Shown: piece by piece, positions 21,428 through 32,586 of the stretch
Layout of the letters: every line of letters starts with the position of its first letter
Numbering within the stretch: position 1 is the first letter of the stretch
Source of the DNA: Candidatus Muproteobacteria bacterium
GTDB taxonomy: Bacteria; Pseudomonadota; Gammaproteobacteria; Acidiferrobacterales; Sulfurifustaceae
NCBI GenBank assembly: GCA_027449605.1
Contig: DAIDLH010000008.1
Coordinates: 1-64,000, forward strand
DNA length: 64,000 nt
Direction of reading: 5' to 3'
Made by a program: the position numbers and the translations under genes
Notes under the pieces: model-generated
Told to the model about the DNA's origin: nothing
Database searches by the model: none
Seen by the model: the letters and a program-made list of their open reading frames with translations, nothing else

Positions 21428-23572
21428 TCAGGCCGGCAACTTGAAGCCCGCCACGGAGGCCTGCAGCTCACGCGCCAGGTCGGAGAGCTTGCCGATGGCT
21501 TCCGCGGTCTGCCGGCTGCCCGAAGAGGTCAACGTGGTCGTTTCCTGAATCTTCGCCATGCTGCCGGACACGTCGGTCGCCGTCTGCGATTGACGCTGGG
21601 CGTCGCGCGCGATGTTCACGATCAGGCTCGACAGCTGCTCGGACACCGATTCGATTTCTCCCAGCGCCTGTCCGGCGGCGTCGGCCAGTCGCGTGGCCTG
21701 CACCACGCCGTTGGTCGCCTGTTCCATGGACACCACCGCTTCGTTGGTGTCGGCCTGAATGGTTTTCACCAGATCAGCGATCTGCTTGGTCGCCTCGGCC
21801 GAGCGCTCCGCCAGTCGTTGCACTTCGTCCGCCACCACCGCGAAGCCGCGTCCCGCCTCGCCCGCCATGGCCGCCTGAATCGCGGCGTTCAAGGAAAGGA
21901 TGTTGGTCTGTTCGGCGATGTCGTTGATCAGTTCCACGATTTCACCAATCTGCTGTGACGATTCACCGAGTCGCTTGATGCGCTTGGCGGTCTCCTGGAT
22001 CTGCTCGCGCATGCCGTCCATGCCGTGGATCGTGTCCTGCACCGCGGCGGCGCCGCGCTTGGCGGTGGCCACCGAACCCTGCGCCACTTCGGCGGAACGC
22101 TCGGCGCTCTTGGACATGTCCTCCATCGAGCGCGCCATCGCCACCATCTTGCCGGTGGCCTCGGTGATCTGCGCCGCCTGGCGCAACGCGGCTTCGGTCA
22201 GTTCGGTCGCCGTCTGCCGCGAGTGTTCGGAAGCCACGGCCACCTGTTGCGCGGCGTTCTTGATGCGCACGACGAGGTTGCGCATTTCGCGCACCGCGTA
22301 ATTGATCGAGTCCGCGATCGCGCCCGTGATCTGCTCGGTCACTTCCGGCTGGATGGTGAGGTCGCCGTCGGCGAGGTCGCCCATTTCATCGAGCAGTTTC
22401 AGAATCGCGTCCTGGCTCTGCCGGTTCTGCTCCGAACTTTGTTTCGCGCGGTCGCGGGCGTCCACGACCAGTTTGCGCGCCAGCAGGAACAGGAACAGCA
22501 CCGAGGCGAAACCGGCGACGAAAATCATGGTGCGAATGCCGGCGCGCTGCTCGGCCAGTCTGGAATAGGCTTCGACCAGTTCCCGGGATTTTTTGAGCAG
22601 CGGATCGGACTGTTCGAACACCGTCTGGCTGGCGCGCTGGGAGACGAACAATTCCGCGGCATTGCCCAGGATACTTTCGACGTGGTTGTTGATCTCGCCG
22701 AAAATGGCGGCCGACTCGTCGAGCTTGGGACGCACGCTCGCGGGCGCCATTTTGCGCAGCTTTTCGTCGGTTTCCTTGAAGATCTTGGCGTCCTTGCCGA
22801 ATTCGGCGGCGGCCACCGCCGCTTCGTTGCCGCCCTGGGAGAAGAGATTGACGTCCTTGGCGATTCGTTGCGACAGCATGCCCTGGCGGCCCGCCAGGTA
22901 AAGCTGGTCCTGCTTCATGCCGGCCCTGGCGCCGAGCTCGATGATTTCGTCGGAGGCCGTCAGCAGCATCGGGCTCATCTGGTTGATCGCCATCACCGAG
23001 TCGTGCATGCTGAAAAGCGACTTTTCCAGGGAAAGAATCTGGTCCACCTGCGAACGCAAACCCTCGTTCGGCTTCGGCGACCACATCTTGACGATCTCTT
23101 TCAGCTGGTTCTCGGCGATATCCGGCGGGCTCGGCGCGACGCCCTGGCCGGCGTTGCCGTCGCGCAGCGCGGTGACGATGCTGTCGAACCGGTCGCGCGA
23201 TTCCTTGAGGGTGCGGAACGCGGTCGGCTGACCGACCACCGCTTCGCGCGCGTCCTTGGCGAGTCGCTGCGACAACATCAGCAACTGCGAGGACTGCTCG
23301 ATGTATTTCGCTTCGCGCTCGGACCGCTGGGCGTTCAGCACCAGCAGCCAGATCATGGCGATCATGGCGATCACCAGCCCGCCCAGGAGGAACGACAGCC
23401 CGGAGAACATATTAAGGACGCCGCCCGAAAGCAGGGACGAGGCCGGCTTGCCGACGTCGACAAAGTCGTCCGCCGCCGCTCCCGACGATCCGTCCGAAAG
23501 ATCGATAATATCCTCGGAAGGCTGATCGATCAGGCCGTCCTGCGCTGCATTTTTCCTAGCCATACTGTCCAC
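21428..23572 (-). CDS. pilJ: Methyl-accepting chemotaxis protein PilJ
   Basis: 714 aa; PilJ-type N-terminus with TM segments and MCP signalling hairpin ([43 protein letters not shown]). Confidence 0.95.
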   Translation of the reverse strand: MDSMARKNAAQDGLIDQPSEDIIDLSDGSSGAAADDFVDVGKPASSLLSGGVLNMFSGLSFLLGGLVIAMIAMIWLLVLNAQRSEREAKYIEQSSQLLMLSQRLAKDAREAVVGQPTAFRTLKESRDRFDSIVTALRDGNAGQGVAPSPPDIAENQLKEIVKMWSPKPNEGLRSQVDQILSLEKSLFSMHDSVMAINQMSPMLLTASDEIIELGARAGMKQDQLYLAGRQGMLSQRIAKDVNLFSQGGNEAAVAAAEFGKDAKIFKETDEKLRKMAPASVRPKLDESAAIFGEINNHVESILGNAAELFVSQRASQTVFEQSDPLLKKSRELVEAYSRLAEQRAGIRTMIFVAGFASVLFLFLLARKLVVDARDRAKQSSEQNRQSQDAILKLLDEMGDLADGDLTIQPEVTEQITGAIADSINYAVREMRNLVVRIKNAAQQVAVASEHSRQTATELTEAALRQAAQITEATGKMVAMARSMEDMSKSAERSAEVAQGSVATAKRGAAAVQDTIHGMDGMREQIQETAKRIKRLGESSQQIGEIVELINDIAEQTNILSLNAAIQAAMAGEAGRGFAVVADEVQRLAERSAEATKQIADLVKTIQADTNEAVVSMEQATNGVVQATRLADAAGQALGEIESVSEQLSSLIVNIARDAQRQSQTATDVSGSMAKIQETTTLTSSGSRQTAEAIGKLSDLARELQASVAGFKLPA

Positions 23573-23645
23573 CTCGTCTCATCTGCGATATGTCACCGTT
23601 TTACCGTTCGACTGCAACAGCCCGTTGCATCTTTTTCCGGGCGGT

Positions 23646-24188
23646 CTAAGCCGCGACATGCCGGAAAGTCTCGCTTTCCGCCAGCGATTTCATGTCAAAA
23701 ACTCCCCACAGCACGTTGTCACGCAAAAAAGCGCCGTTGAGCTGAGCCACCACCGGATCGTCCAGTCCCGACAGATCCTGGCGCTCCAGCTCCTCGTCGA
23801 AATGCCGCAAGCCCAGCACCTCGTTGACCAGCACCCCGGCATTGAGTCCCGCCACGTTCATGATCAGCATGCGCACCCTCTCGTCCAGGAACACCGGCGG
23901 CTTGCCGAAATATTCCGGCAGGTCGACGATCGCGATCAGGTTGCCGCGCACGTTGGCCACGCCCTTGAGCCAGGACTTGACGCCCGGCACCGGCGTCGCC
24001 GGCGGCGGCGGCAGGATTTCGACCACGTGATCGAGCGGCGTCACCAGCATGAGATCGCCGAGCCGGAAACCCACGCCGGACCAAAGCTTCGTGACTTCGG
24101 TTTCCTGCGGGAGCCCCGGCGCGTTTTCCAGGCTCTCCTGCCGCATGCGACGCAGCAGTTCGAACGGGTCCTGTCGGATCTTGGTCAT
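23646..24188 (-). CDS. pilI: Twitching motility CheW-like protein PilI
   Basis: 180 aa CheW-like protein between pilH and pilJ. Confidence 0.92.
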   Translation of the reverse strand: MTKIRQDPFELLRRMRQESLENAPGLPQETEVTKLWSGVGFRLGDLMLVTPLDHVVEILPPPPATPVPGVKSWLKGVANVRGNLIAIVDLPEYFGKPPVFLDERVRMLIMNVAGLNAGVLVNEVLGLRHFDEELERQDLSGLDDPVVAQLNGAFLRDNVLWGVFDMKSLAESETFRHVAA

Positions 24189-24191
24189 TAT

Positions 24192-24554
24192 CTAAAGCGT
24201 CCTGATCTTCTCCATCAAAACCTTTTCAACGACCGGCTTTACGATGTAATCCTTGGCGCCCTGGCGCAGACCCCAAGCCTTGTCGGTTTCCTGGCCCTTG
24301 GTGGAGCACACGATCACCGGGATGGAAGAGGTCTCCGGATCCTTGGTGATGGCGCGCGTGGCCTCGAAGCCGCTCATGCCCGGCATCACGATGTCCATCA
24401 GGATCAGATCGGGCCTTTCCTGCTTCGCCTTGGCGATGCCCTCTTCGCCGCTGGCGGCGTTCACGACCGCGTATCCGTTCTTCTTGAGCATCTCGCTCAT
24501 GAGGTGGGTGTCCGTCGCCGAATCATCCACGATCAACACCTTTTTAATGGCCAT
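24192..24554 (-). CDS. pilH: Twitching motility response regulator PilH
   Basis: 120 aa receiver MAIKKVLIVDDSATDTHLMSEMLKKNGY... Confidence 0.94.
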   Translation of the reverse strand: MAIKKVLIVDDSATDTHLMSEMLKKNGYAVVNAASGEEGIAKAKQERPDLILMDIVMPGMSGFEATRAITKDPETSSIPVIVCSTKGQETDKAWGLRQGAKDYIVKPVVEKVLMEKIRTL

Positions 24555-24619
24555 ATGACAGCTCCATTCGTCTCGTTATTTATTTAAGAATCCCCGATAC
24601 CGCGGGCGCTCCGGCCCGG

Positions 24620-24985
24620 TCAGTGCACATACTTGTTGATCACGTCGATCAATTCTTCCTGGGTGAACGGCTTGTTGACGTGCTCTTCCGAGCCGGCGAT
24701 CCGTCCGCGGGCGCGATCGAAAAGTCCGTCTTTGCTCGACAGCATGATCACCGGAGTGTCGCGGAACTTCTTGTTGTTCTTGATCAGCTGACAGGTCTGG
24801 TAGCCGTCGAGCCGCGGCATCATGATGTCGACGAAAATGATGTCCGGACGATTGTCGGTGATCATCGACATGGCTTCGAACCCGTCGGCGGCGGTGTACA
24901 CCTCGTAGCCGGCTTTCTTCAGCAACGCCTCGGCCGTGCGACGGATCGTGTTGCTGTCATCGATGATCATTACCTTAATGCTCAC
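24620..24985 (-). CDS. pilG: Twitching motility response regulator PilG
   Basis: VSIKVMIIDDSNTIRRTAEALLKKAGYEVYTAADGFEAM...; probable GTG start, the track gives a longer ORF to 25024. Confidence 0.93.
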   Translation of the reverse strand: MSIKVMIIDDSNTIRRTAEALLKKAGYEVYTAADGFEAMSMITDNRPDIIFVDIMMPRLDGYQTCQLIKNNKKFRDTPVIMLSSKDGLFDRARGRIAGSEEHVNKPFTQEELIDVINKYVH

Positions 24986-25343
24986 GTGCACATTCCTCGC
25001 CGAGATTCTTTCCATTAAAGGCAATTCACGACCACGCCGCGCGAAATTCGCCCGGTTCGTGATGTAATCCGTGCAATTATTTTCCTATTCCAATGATTTG
25101 GTAGCACAAACACCACCCGAAATCCACGCGCTAACCGTGTCGGCCCACCTACACAATATAGTCTATGCCTCGACGCGCTGTCCGAAACCGCTCCCGCCGC
25201 CGGCCCCCGACCCGAAGGCCCCGAAAATGGCGTTAAAACCGCAGATTCAGCGCATGGGTCACGCCGCCTCCCCCGGACTTACCACGGGACAAGGCAATCG
25301 GCTACCATGGAACCGGGACCGTCGCGACCAATCTCAGGGAATC

Positions 25344-26681
25344 ATGGCTAATCACTCCAGACCCGCCGTTCCGCATCTGACCACGGCTCTGACCGGGCCG
25401 CTGCAGAAGCTCGAAACCCATCTGTTGCAGAACCAGGCCGCCATCGAGCGCTGGTTCCGTTCCCAGTGGCTGCTGACGCCGGCGCCGTTCTACTGTTCCG
25501 TCGACCTGCGCAATGCCGGCTTCAAGCTGGCGCCGGTGGACACCAACCTGTTTCCGGCCGGGTTCAACAACCTCAACCCGGCGTTCCGCTCGCTCGCGGT
25601 GCAGGCGGTGCAGGCGGCGATCGAGCGCATCTGTCCGAGCGCGGGGGGCGTGCTGGTCATCCCGGAAAACCACACACGCAATCTTTTCTATTTCGAAAGC
25701 CTGGCGGCCCTGGTGGAAATCCTGACCCTGGCCGGCCTGCGCGTGCGGCTCGGTTCGCTGCTTCCCGACCTGAGCGAACCGAAAACCGTGGAGCTTCCCT
25801 CCGGGCGACAACTCACGCTCGAACCGCTGGTGCGCCAGGAGAACCGGATCACGGTGGCCGGTTTCGAACCGTGCTTCGTGCTGCTCAACAACGATCTCTC
25901 GGGTGGTCTGCCGCCGATCCTGCAAAATATCGAGCAGCCGGTCGCGCCGCCGCTGTCGCTCGGATGGTGGAAACGCCTGAAGTCGAATCACTTCACTCAT
26001 TACCACCATATCGCCACGGAATTCGCCGAACTGATCAAGATCGATCCCTGGCTCATCGATCCGGTCTTCCGCAAGTGCGGCAAGATCGATTTCGAGAAGC
26101 GCACCGGCGAGGAATGCCTCGCCAACTACGTCGAGGAAGTGCTGGCGGAGACCCGGCTCAAATACCGCGAAAACGGCATCGACCAGGAGCCGTTCGCCAT
26201 CGTCAAGGCCGACGCCGGCACCTATGGCATGGCGATCATGTCCGTGAAAAGCGCCGATGAGGTCCGCACGCTCAACCGCAAACAGCGCAACAAGATGGCG
26301 CACATCAAGGAAGGCCACGCCGTCACCGATGTCATGGTGCAGGAAGGGGTATACACCTTCGAGACCTGGGGCGCGAAGAACGCCGTGGCCGAACCGGTGG
26401 TGTACATGATCGATCACTTCGTCATCGGCGGCTTCTACCGCGTGCACACCGAACGCCGTACCGACGAAAACCTGAACGCCCCGGGCATGCATTTCGAACC
26501 GCTCGCCTTCGCCGGTCCCTGCTGTTATCCCGACCCGCATCAGGCGCCGGACGCCAACCCCAACCGCTTCTATGCCTACGGCGTCATGGCGCGACTCGCG
26601 CTGCTGGCGGCGGCGCGCGAATCCAAGGAAGCCGGGGGGCTGGCGCCCGCCGAACGAGACCTGAAACAGGCTGTCGTCTGA
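25344..26681 (+). CDS. gshA: Glutamate-cysteine ligase, Acidithiobacillus ferrooxidans type
   Basis: MANHSRPAVPHLTTALTGPLQKLETHLLQNQAAIERWFRSQW...; followed directly by gshB. Confidence 0.88.
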   Translation: MANHSRPAVPHLTTALTGPLQKLETHLLQNQAAIERWFRSQWLLTPAPFYCSVDLRNAGFKLAPVDTNLFPAGFNNLNPAFRSLAVQAVQAAIERICPSAGGVLVIPENHTRNLFYFESLAALVEILTLAGLRVRLGSLLPDLSEPKTVELPSGRQLTLEPLVRQENRITVAGFEPCFVLLNNDLSGGLPPILQNIEQPVAPPLSLGWWKRLKSNHFTHYHHIATEFAELIKIDPWLIDPVFRKCGKIDFEKRTGEECLANYVEEVLAETRLKYRENGIDQEPFAIVKADAGTYGMAIMSVKSADEVRTLNRKQRNKMAHIKEGHAVTDVMVQEGVYTFETWGAKNAVAEPVVYMIDHFVIGGFYRVHTERRTDENLNAPGMHFEPLAFAGPCCYPDPHQAPDANPNRFYAYGVMARLALLAAARESKEAGGLAPAERDLKQAVV

Positions 26682-26700
26682 ACTTCCATCACCCTCTTTC

Positions 26701-27660
26701 ATGACTATCCGCCTTGGCGTGGTGATGGATCCGATCGGGTCCATCAAGATCCATAAAGACAGCACTTTTGCCATGCTGCTCGAGGCCCAGGCGCGCGGCT
26801 GGGCCGTGCGCTACATGGAACAGGGCGATCTGTTCCTGCGCGACGGACAAGCCTTCGCGCACCATCGTGCGCTCAAATTGATCGAAGACGAACATCGCTG
26901 GCATGAGCTGGGCGATGCCGTCACCGAACCGCTGGCGGCGCTGGACGTCGTCCTGATGCGCAAGGATCCGCCGTTCGACATGGAGTACGTCTACACCACT
27001 TACCTGCTCGAACGCGCCGAGGACGCCGGCGTGCTGGTGGTGAACAAACCGCGCAGCCTGCGCGACGCTAACGAAAAACTTTTCACCGCCTGGTTCCCAC
27101 AGTGCACGCCGCCGACCCTGGTGACACGCTCGGCGGCACAGATTCGCGGGTTTCTGGCCAAACACGGCGATATCATCCTGAAACCGCTCGGCGGCATGGG
27201 CGGCGAGTCGGTATTCCGCCTGCGCCGCGGCGATCCGAACACGAACGTGACGATCGAAACCCTGACCGCCGACGAATCCCGCTTTGCCATGGCGCAGCGT
27301 TTCCTTCCGGAAATCGCTCAGGGCGACAAACGTATCCTGCTAATCGACGGCGAGCCCGTCCCCTACGCCCTGGCACGCATTCCGGCCGAGGGCGAAACCC
27401 GTGGCAATCTCGCCGCCGGCGGCACCGGCGTCGGCGCGCCGCTCGGCGAGCGCGATCGCTGGATCTGCGCCCAGGTCGGCCCGGTGTTGCGGGAAAAGGG
27501 ATTGCTGTTCGCGGGGCTGGACGTGATCGGCGATTACCTGACCGAGATCAACGTCACCAGCCCCACCTGCATCCGGGAACTCGACCGGCTTTACGGGCTC
27601 CATATCAGCGCCAAAATCATGGACGTCATCGCCACACGGCTCTCGCGCCGGCGTGCCTGA
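26701..27660 (+). CDS. gshB: Glutathione synthase
   Basis: 319 aa; GVVMDPIGSIKIHKDSTFAMLLEAQARGW..., ATP-grasp motifs. Confidence 0.97.
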   Translation: MTIRLGVVMDPIGSIKIHKDSTFAMLLEAQARGWAVRYMEQGDLFLRDGQAFAHHRALKLIEDEHRWHELGDAVTEPLAALDVVLMRKDPPFDMEYVYTTYLLERAEDAGVLVVNKPRSLRDANEKLFTAWFPQCTPPTLVTRSAAQIRGFLAKHGDIILKPLGGMGGESVFRLRRGDPNTNVTIETLTADESRFAMAQRFLPEIAQGDKRILLIDGEPVPYALARIPAEGETRGNLAAGGTGVGAPLGERDRWICAQVGPVLREKGLLFAGLDVIGDYLTEINVTSPTCIRELDRLYGLHISAKIMDVIATRLSRRRA

Positions 27661-27786
27661 CGGAGCCCGACGTGCCTGCGCCGACGTTCGGATCCGGTTC
27701 GCCGCAGCCGCCGGCGGAGCCGCGACACACACTGGTTGAGATATAATTTTCAGGCAAATGCCGTCATTCATTTTTTCGCATCGCCC

Positions 27787-28677
27787 ATGAGCGCCCAGAT
27801 CATTTCCGGCCTTTCGCAAAACGACCGTCTCGGCGTGAGCGTGTTCGGCTCGTTCCTCGTGCACATGGTCGTGATTCTGGGCGTCACCTTCAGCCTGCCC
27901 AGGCTGCGCGACATGCCGGGACTGCCCACGCTCGAGATCACGCTGGTGCAGACCGCGAGCGACAAACGCACACTGGATCCGGAATTCCTCGCCCAAGCCA
28001 ATCAGGAAGGCGGCGGCGACAGCGACGCGCCGGAGATCGCCAAGAACCCGCTGCCGGTGCGCGAGATCAGTCCGGTCAACCGCGATTTTCCGACGTTCCA
28101 GAGCTTTCCCCGGAAACGCGTCCAATCCGAGCGCGAAATGACGGCGTTGCTTTCCCAGGAAGCCGCGCGCAAGATCAAGGCGCGCGAAGCCAAACCGGAC
28201 AAGAAAGAACTGCAGTTGTTGCCGCCCAATCTCGGGCTCATGGCGCCGGCGGAAATACTTCAGGAGCGCGCGCGCCTGAACGCCGAGATCAGCCGCACCT
28301 GGCAGGAATACCAGAAACGCCCGCGACACAAGTTCCTCAACGCCCGCACCCAGGAGTACAAATACGCTGCTTACATGGACGCCTGGCGCGCCAAGGTCGA
28401 AAGCGTCGGCAACCTCAATTATCCCAGTGAGGCAAAGCGGCGCCATTTGACGGGGAACCTGCTCCTCGACGTGGCGCTCAATGCCGACGGCAGCATCAAC
28501 GGAATCTCGATCCGGCGCTCTTCCGGCCAGCAACTCCTCGACGACGCCGCCATTCGCATCGTCGAACTATCGGCGCCTTTCGCGCCCTTTCCGTCCGAGA
28601 TTCGCGCGGACCTGGACGTGCTGCACATCACCCGCACCTGGAAATTCAACGAATCCGGTCTCAGCAGCGAAAACTAG
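27787..28677 (+). CDS. Energy transducer TonB family protein
   Basis: N-terminal TM helix plus C-terminal TonB domain (LLLDVALNADGSINGISIRRSSGQQLLDDAAIRIVELSAPFAPFP). Confidence 0.88.
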   Translation: MSAQIISGLSQNDRLGVSVFGSFLVHMVVILGVTFSLPRLRDMPGLPTLEITLVQTASDKRTLDPEFLAQANQEGGGDSDAPEIAKNPLPVREISPVNRDFPTFQSFPRKRVQSEREMTALLSQEAARKIKAREAKPDKKELQLLPPNLGLMAPAEILQERARLNAEISRTWQEYQKRPRHKFLNARTQEYKYAAYMDAWRAKVESVGNLNYPSEAKRRHLTGNLLLDVALNADGSINGISIRRSSGQQLLDDAAIRIVELSAPFAPFPSEIRADLDVLHITRTWKFNESGLSSEN

Positions 28678-28718
28678 GCGTCTTGAGTCGGGCAGCCGAC
28701 TGCCGGATACTGTGGTTC

Positions 28719-29282
28719 ATGAAAGACACGGACTCGCTCGCCAATCATTTCCTGATCGCGATGCCGAACCTCGCGGATTCCAATTTCGCGCGCAGCGTCA
28801 CGCTGATTTGCGAGCATTCGGAAGAAGGCGCCATGGGCGTGGTCATCAACCGCCTGATGGATCTCCGGCTCGGCGACATCTTCGAACAGCTCGGCATCGC
28901 CACGGACAAGACGAGTCACGCCGCCAGCGCCGTCTACTACGGCGGCCCGGTACAGAACAACCGCGGCTTCGTGCTGCATGAGCCGCTCGGTCAGTGGGAT
29001 TCCACGCTGTCGGTCACGGACCGGTTCGGCGTTTCCACTTCGCGCGACATACTCGAAGCCATCGCGCAAAACCGTGGTCCGGAAAAATTCATCGTGGCGC
29101 TCGGTTACGCCGGCTGGGGCGCGGGACAGCTGGAGCGCGAGATTTCCGAAAACTCCTGGCTTTCGGGGCCGGCCAGCCGCGACATCATCTTCGAGCTGCC
29201 GGTGGAACAACGCTGGAAGGCGGCCGCCGGTCTCGTCGGTGTCGATCTCGCCACGCTTTCCGGTGAGGCGGGCCACGCTTGA
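28719..29282 (+). CDS. YqgE/AlgH family protein
   Basis: LANHFLIAMPNLADSNFARSVTLICEHSEEGAMGVVINRLMD... signature. Confidence 0.95.
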   Translation: MKDTDSLANHFLIAMPNLADSNFARSVTLICEHSEEGAMGVVINRLMDLRLGDIFEQLGIATDKTSHAASAVYYGGPVQNNRGFVLHEPLGQWDSTLSVTDRFGVSTSRDILEAIAQNRGPEKFIVALGYAGWGAGQLEREISENSWLSGPASRDIIFELPVEQRWKAAAGLVGVDLATLSGEAGHA

Positions 29283-29710
29283 AGGCGCGTACTTTTTTAG
29301 CCTTCGACTACGGGGAAAAATACATTGGAGTAGCGGCCGGGAGCCGCCATTCGCGCCAGGCCGAGCCCGTCACCACCTTGCGCGGATCGGCCAAAAATCC
29401 CGACTGGGTGCGTCTTTCGCGGCTGATCGAGGAGTGGCGGCCGGACGCCCTGGTGGTGGGTCTGCCGCTCAACATGGACGGCAGCGACAACCCCATGACC
29501 CGCGCCGCCCGGGCGTTTGGACAACGCCTCAAGGACCGCTACAATTTGCCGGTACATATGGTGGATGAACGCCTCTCAACGCTGGCCGCCCGGGATGTCC
29601 TGAACGAGGCGGGCGTTCCCATGAGGCGCCACAAATCCCGGCTCGACCAGGTGGCCGCGCAGACTATCCTGCAGGCCTTTCTCAACGAACTCCCCGGAGA
29701 AACCCCGTGA
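29279..29710 (+). CDS. ruvX: Holliday junction resolvase-like RuvX (YqgF)
   Basis: [16 protein letters not shown] and [14 protein letters not shown] motifs. Confidence 0.95.
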   Translation: MKARTFLAFDYGEKYIGVAAGSRHSRQAEPVTTLRGSAKNPDWVRLSRLIEEWRPDALVVGLPLNMDGSDNPMTRAARAFGQRLKDRYNLPVHMVDERLSTLAARDVLNEAGVPMRRHKSRLDQVAAQTILQAFLNELPGETP

Positions 29711-30204
29711 CGGCGGTTGTCGACATCGAGACGGCGATGGCGCGCATGGTCGAGCAGTTGCACCCCATGCTCAAGCGCCGTCCGCTCATGGTCGGCATTC
29801 ACACCGGCGGCGTCTGGGTCGCGGAACGGCTGCATACAATGCTGGAGCTCGCGGAACCGCTCGGCACGCTCGACATCTCGTTTTATCGCGACGACTTCAC
29901 GCGCATCGGCATGAACCCGCAGGTGCGCACCTCGCATCTCCCGGTCAACGTCGAGGACCGCCACCTGATCCTGGTGGACGACGTGCTGCACACCGGTCGC
30001 ACCATCCGCGCCGCGCTCAATGAAATCTTCGACTACGGCCGTCCGGCATCGGTGGCGCTCGCCTGCCTCATCGAACGCGGCGGGCGCGAGCTGCCCATCG
30101 AACCGCAGGTCGTGGGCGAACACGTCAAGCTCGGCAAGAACCAGCACGTCAAGCTGCTGGGACCGGAAAAACTCGAACTGCGCATCCAGGAGGTCAACGG
30201 GTGA
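29707..30204 (+). CDS. pyrR: Bifunctional pyr operon regulator/uracil phosphoribosyltransferase PyrR
   Basis: 165 aa; [31 protein letters not shown] site. Confidence 0.95.
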   Translation: MTAVVDIETAMARMVEQLHPMLKRRPLMVGIHTGGVWVAERLHTMLELAEPLGTLDISFYRDDFTRIGMNPQVRTSHLPVNVEDRHLILVDDVLHTGRTIRAALNEIFDYGRPASVALACLIERGGRELPIEPQVVGEHVKLGKNQHVKLLGPEKLELRIQEVNG

Positions 30205-31178
30205 AACCGGGCCTTCAGTTCGATGACGCCGGCCGGTTGCGCCATCTGCTCACCATCGAAGGCCTTTCCCGTCAAACCATTCTCGAAATACTCGACACCG
30301 CCGAGTCGTTCCTCTCGGTCGGCGAGCGCGAGATCAAGAAAGTCCCGCTGCTGCGCGGCAAGACCGTCGTCAACCTGTTTTTCGAATCCAGCACCCGTAC
30401 CCGCACCACCTTCGAGATCGCCGCCAAGCGCCTGTCGGCGGACGTGATCAATCTCAACGTCAGCGTCTCGTCGACCTCCAAGGGCGAAACCCTGCTCGAT
30501 ACCATCCGCAACCTGGAAGCGATGCACACCGACCTGTTCGTGGTGCGTCACGCCGAATCCGGCGCCGCGCACATGATCGCGCGCCACCTGCCGGCGCACG
30601 CGCACATCATCAACGCCGGCGACGGACGTCACGCGCACCCCACGCAGGGTCTGCTCGACGTGTTCACCATCCGCCGCTACAAGGGCGAGTTCAATAAGCT
30701 CAAGGTCGCCATCGTCGGCGATATCCTACATTCGCGCGTGGCGCGCTCGCAGATTCACGCGCTGAACGCCCTGGGCGTGGCCGAGCTGCGTGTCATCGCG
30801 CCCAAGACGCTCCTGCCCACGGCGGTCGAGAAACTCGGGGTGCGTCCCTACACACGCATGGAGGAAGGCCTCGACGGCGTCGACGTGATCATGATGCTGC
30901 GGCTGCAACGCGAGCGCATGCAGGGCGCGCTGATCCCGAGCGAACAGGAATATTTCAATCTCTACGGGCTGACGCCGGAGAAACTGGCGCTGACGGCGAA
31001 AGACGCCATCGTCATGCATCCGGGTCCGATGAATCGCGGCCTGGAAATCGATTCCGCCGTCGCCGACGGCCCGCAGTCGGTGATTCTGCCGCAGGTGACC
31101 TACGGCATCGCGGTGCGCATGGCGGTGATGGCGCTGATCATGGGCGGATCCGCGGAACCGGCGGGAGGGAGACGCTGA
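30201..31178 (+). CDS. pyrB: Aspartate carbamoyltransferase catalytic subunit
   Basis: [24 protein letters not shown] motif. Confidence 0.97.
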   Translation: MKPGLQFDDAGRLRHLLTIEGLSRQTILEILDTAESFLSVGEREIKKVPLLRGKTVVNLFFESSTRTRTTFEIAAKRLSADVINLNVSVSSTSKGETLLDTIRNLEAMHTDLFVVRHAESGAAHMIARHLPAHAHIINAGDGRHAHPTQGLLDVFTIRRYKGEFNKLKVAIVGDILHSRVARSQIHALNALGVAELRVIAPKTLLPTAVEKLGVRPYTRMEEGLDGVDVIMMLRLQRERMQGALIPSEQEYFNLYGLTPEKLALTAKDAIVMHPGPMNRGLEIDSAVADGPQSVILPQVTYGIAVRMAVMALIMGGSAEPAGGRR

Positions 31179-32467
31179 TGGGTCTCGTGATCAAAGGCGG
31201 ACACCTGATCGACCCGGCCCACGGCGTGGACGGGAAAAAAGATCTCTTCGTCGATGACGCCGGCTTCGTGGCCGGCGTCGGCAAGGCGCCGGCGGGATTC
31301 AAGGCCGGAAAGACGATCGAGGCGCGCGGCCGAATCGTCTGTCCGGGCCTCGTGGATCTGCGTGCGCGGCTGCGCGAACCGGGTCTGGAGCACAAAGCGA
31401 CCATCGAATCCGAGGTGCGTGCTGCGGTCGCCGCCGGCATCACCACGCTTTGCTGTCCGCCCGACACCTATCCGGTGATCGACACGCCGGCCATGGCGCA
31501 GATGATCCAGTCGCGCGCCTGGCGCTTCGAGCTGGCTTTCATTCACCCGCTCGGAGCGCTCACCCAGGGGCTGGAGGGAAAGCGGCTGACCGACATGGAG
31601 GCGCTCGACGAAGCCGGCTGCGTCGGGTTCACCAACGCGTTGGCGCCGATCACCGACACACTCGTGTTGCGCCGTGCCATGGAATACGCCGCCACGCTCG
31701 ATCTGACGGTGTTCCTGCACGCCGAGGACCCGTGGCTGCGCAACAGCGGCTGCGTGCACGAAGGCGAGTCCGGCACGCGCCTCGGGCTCCCGGGTATTCC
31801 CGAGGCGGCCGAAACCGTGGCCGTGGCGCGCGACTTGGCGCTGATCGAGCAGACCGGTTGCCGCGCGCACTTCTGCGGCCTGTCCAGCGCGCGCGCCGTG
31901 GCCATGCTGGCCGAGGCGCAGAAACAGGGCCTGCCCGTGAGCGCCGACGTTACGGCGCACCACCTGCACCTGACCGAGCACGACATCGGCGACTTCAACA
32001 CCCAGTGCCATGTACGCCCGCCGCTGCGCGGCTCGCAAGATCGCAAGGGTTTGCGCAAGGCGTTGAAAACCGGTGTCATCGGCGCCATCTGTTCGGACCA
32101 CCAGCCGCACGAACCGGACGCCAAGCTCGCGCCCTTCGCCCAGTCCGAACCGGGCATCTCGGGCCTGGGAACCCTGTTGCCGCTGACGCTCAGGCTGGTG
32201 GACGAGAAGCTGCTGACCTTGCCGGAGGCGATTGCACTGCTGACGCACAAGCCCGCGGAAATCATCGGTGTGGACACCGGTCACCTCGGTGTCGGCGCCA
32301 CGGCGGATATCTGCCTCTTCGATCCGGAGGCGCGCTGGATCCTCACGGAAGACAAGCTCGTTTCGCGCGGACACAATACGCCGTTTCAGGGGCAGGAATT
32401 CCGCGGACGCATCACGCACACATTGATCGGCGGCAAACTTGTTTTCAATCTCGACTCCGCAAATTGA
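31178..32467 (+). CDS. pyrC: Dihydroorotase-like protein, probably catalytically impaired (PyrC'/PyrX type)
   Basis: 429 aa DHOase homologue in the pyrB-pyrC' arrangement; the HxH metal motif is replaced by RAR (VDLRARLREPG). Confidence 0.85.
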   Translation: MGLVIKGGHLIDPAHGVDGKKDLFVDDAGFVAGVGKAPAGFKAGKTIEARGRIVCPGLVDLRARLREPGLEHKATIESEVRAAVAAGITTLCCPPDTYPVIDTPAMAQMIQSRAWRFELAFIHPLGALTQGLEGKRLTDMEALDEAGCVGFTNALAPITDTLVLRRAMEYAATLDLTVFLHAEDPWLRNSGCVHEGESGTRLGLPGIPEAAETVAVARDLALIEQTGCRAHFCGLSSARAVAMLAEAQKQGLPVSADVTAHHLHLTEHDIGDFNTQCHVRPPLRGSQDRKGLRKALKTGVIGAICSDHQPHEPDAKLAPFAQSEPGISGLGTLLPLTLRLVDEKLLTLPEAIALLTHKPAEIIGVDTGHLGVGATADICLFDPEARWILTEDKLVSRGHNTPFQGQEFRGRITHTLIGGKLVFNLDSAN

Positions 32468-32509
32468 TTGCGTCGTTCCCGTTACAGGCAAGCGCGGCAT
32501 ATCCAAAAC

Positions 32510-32534
32510 AAAAAGCCCCTTTCGGGGCTTTTTG
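32510..32534. terminator. Rho-independent (probably bidirectional) terminator between pyrC-like gene and pilU
   Basis: aaaaagcccctttcggggcttttt. Confidence 0.85.
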
Positions 32535-32586
32535 TTTCATATCGCCAAACGGGATTTCCAACGCGCGCAGGGCTGACGACAGGACC

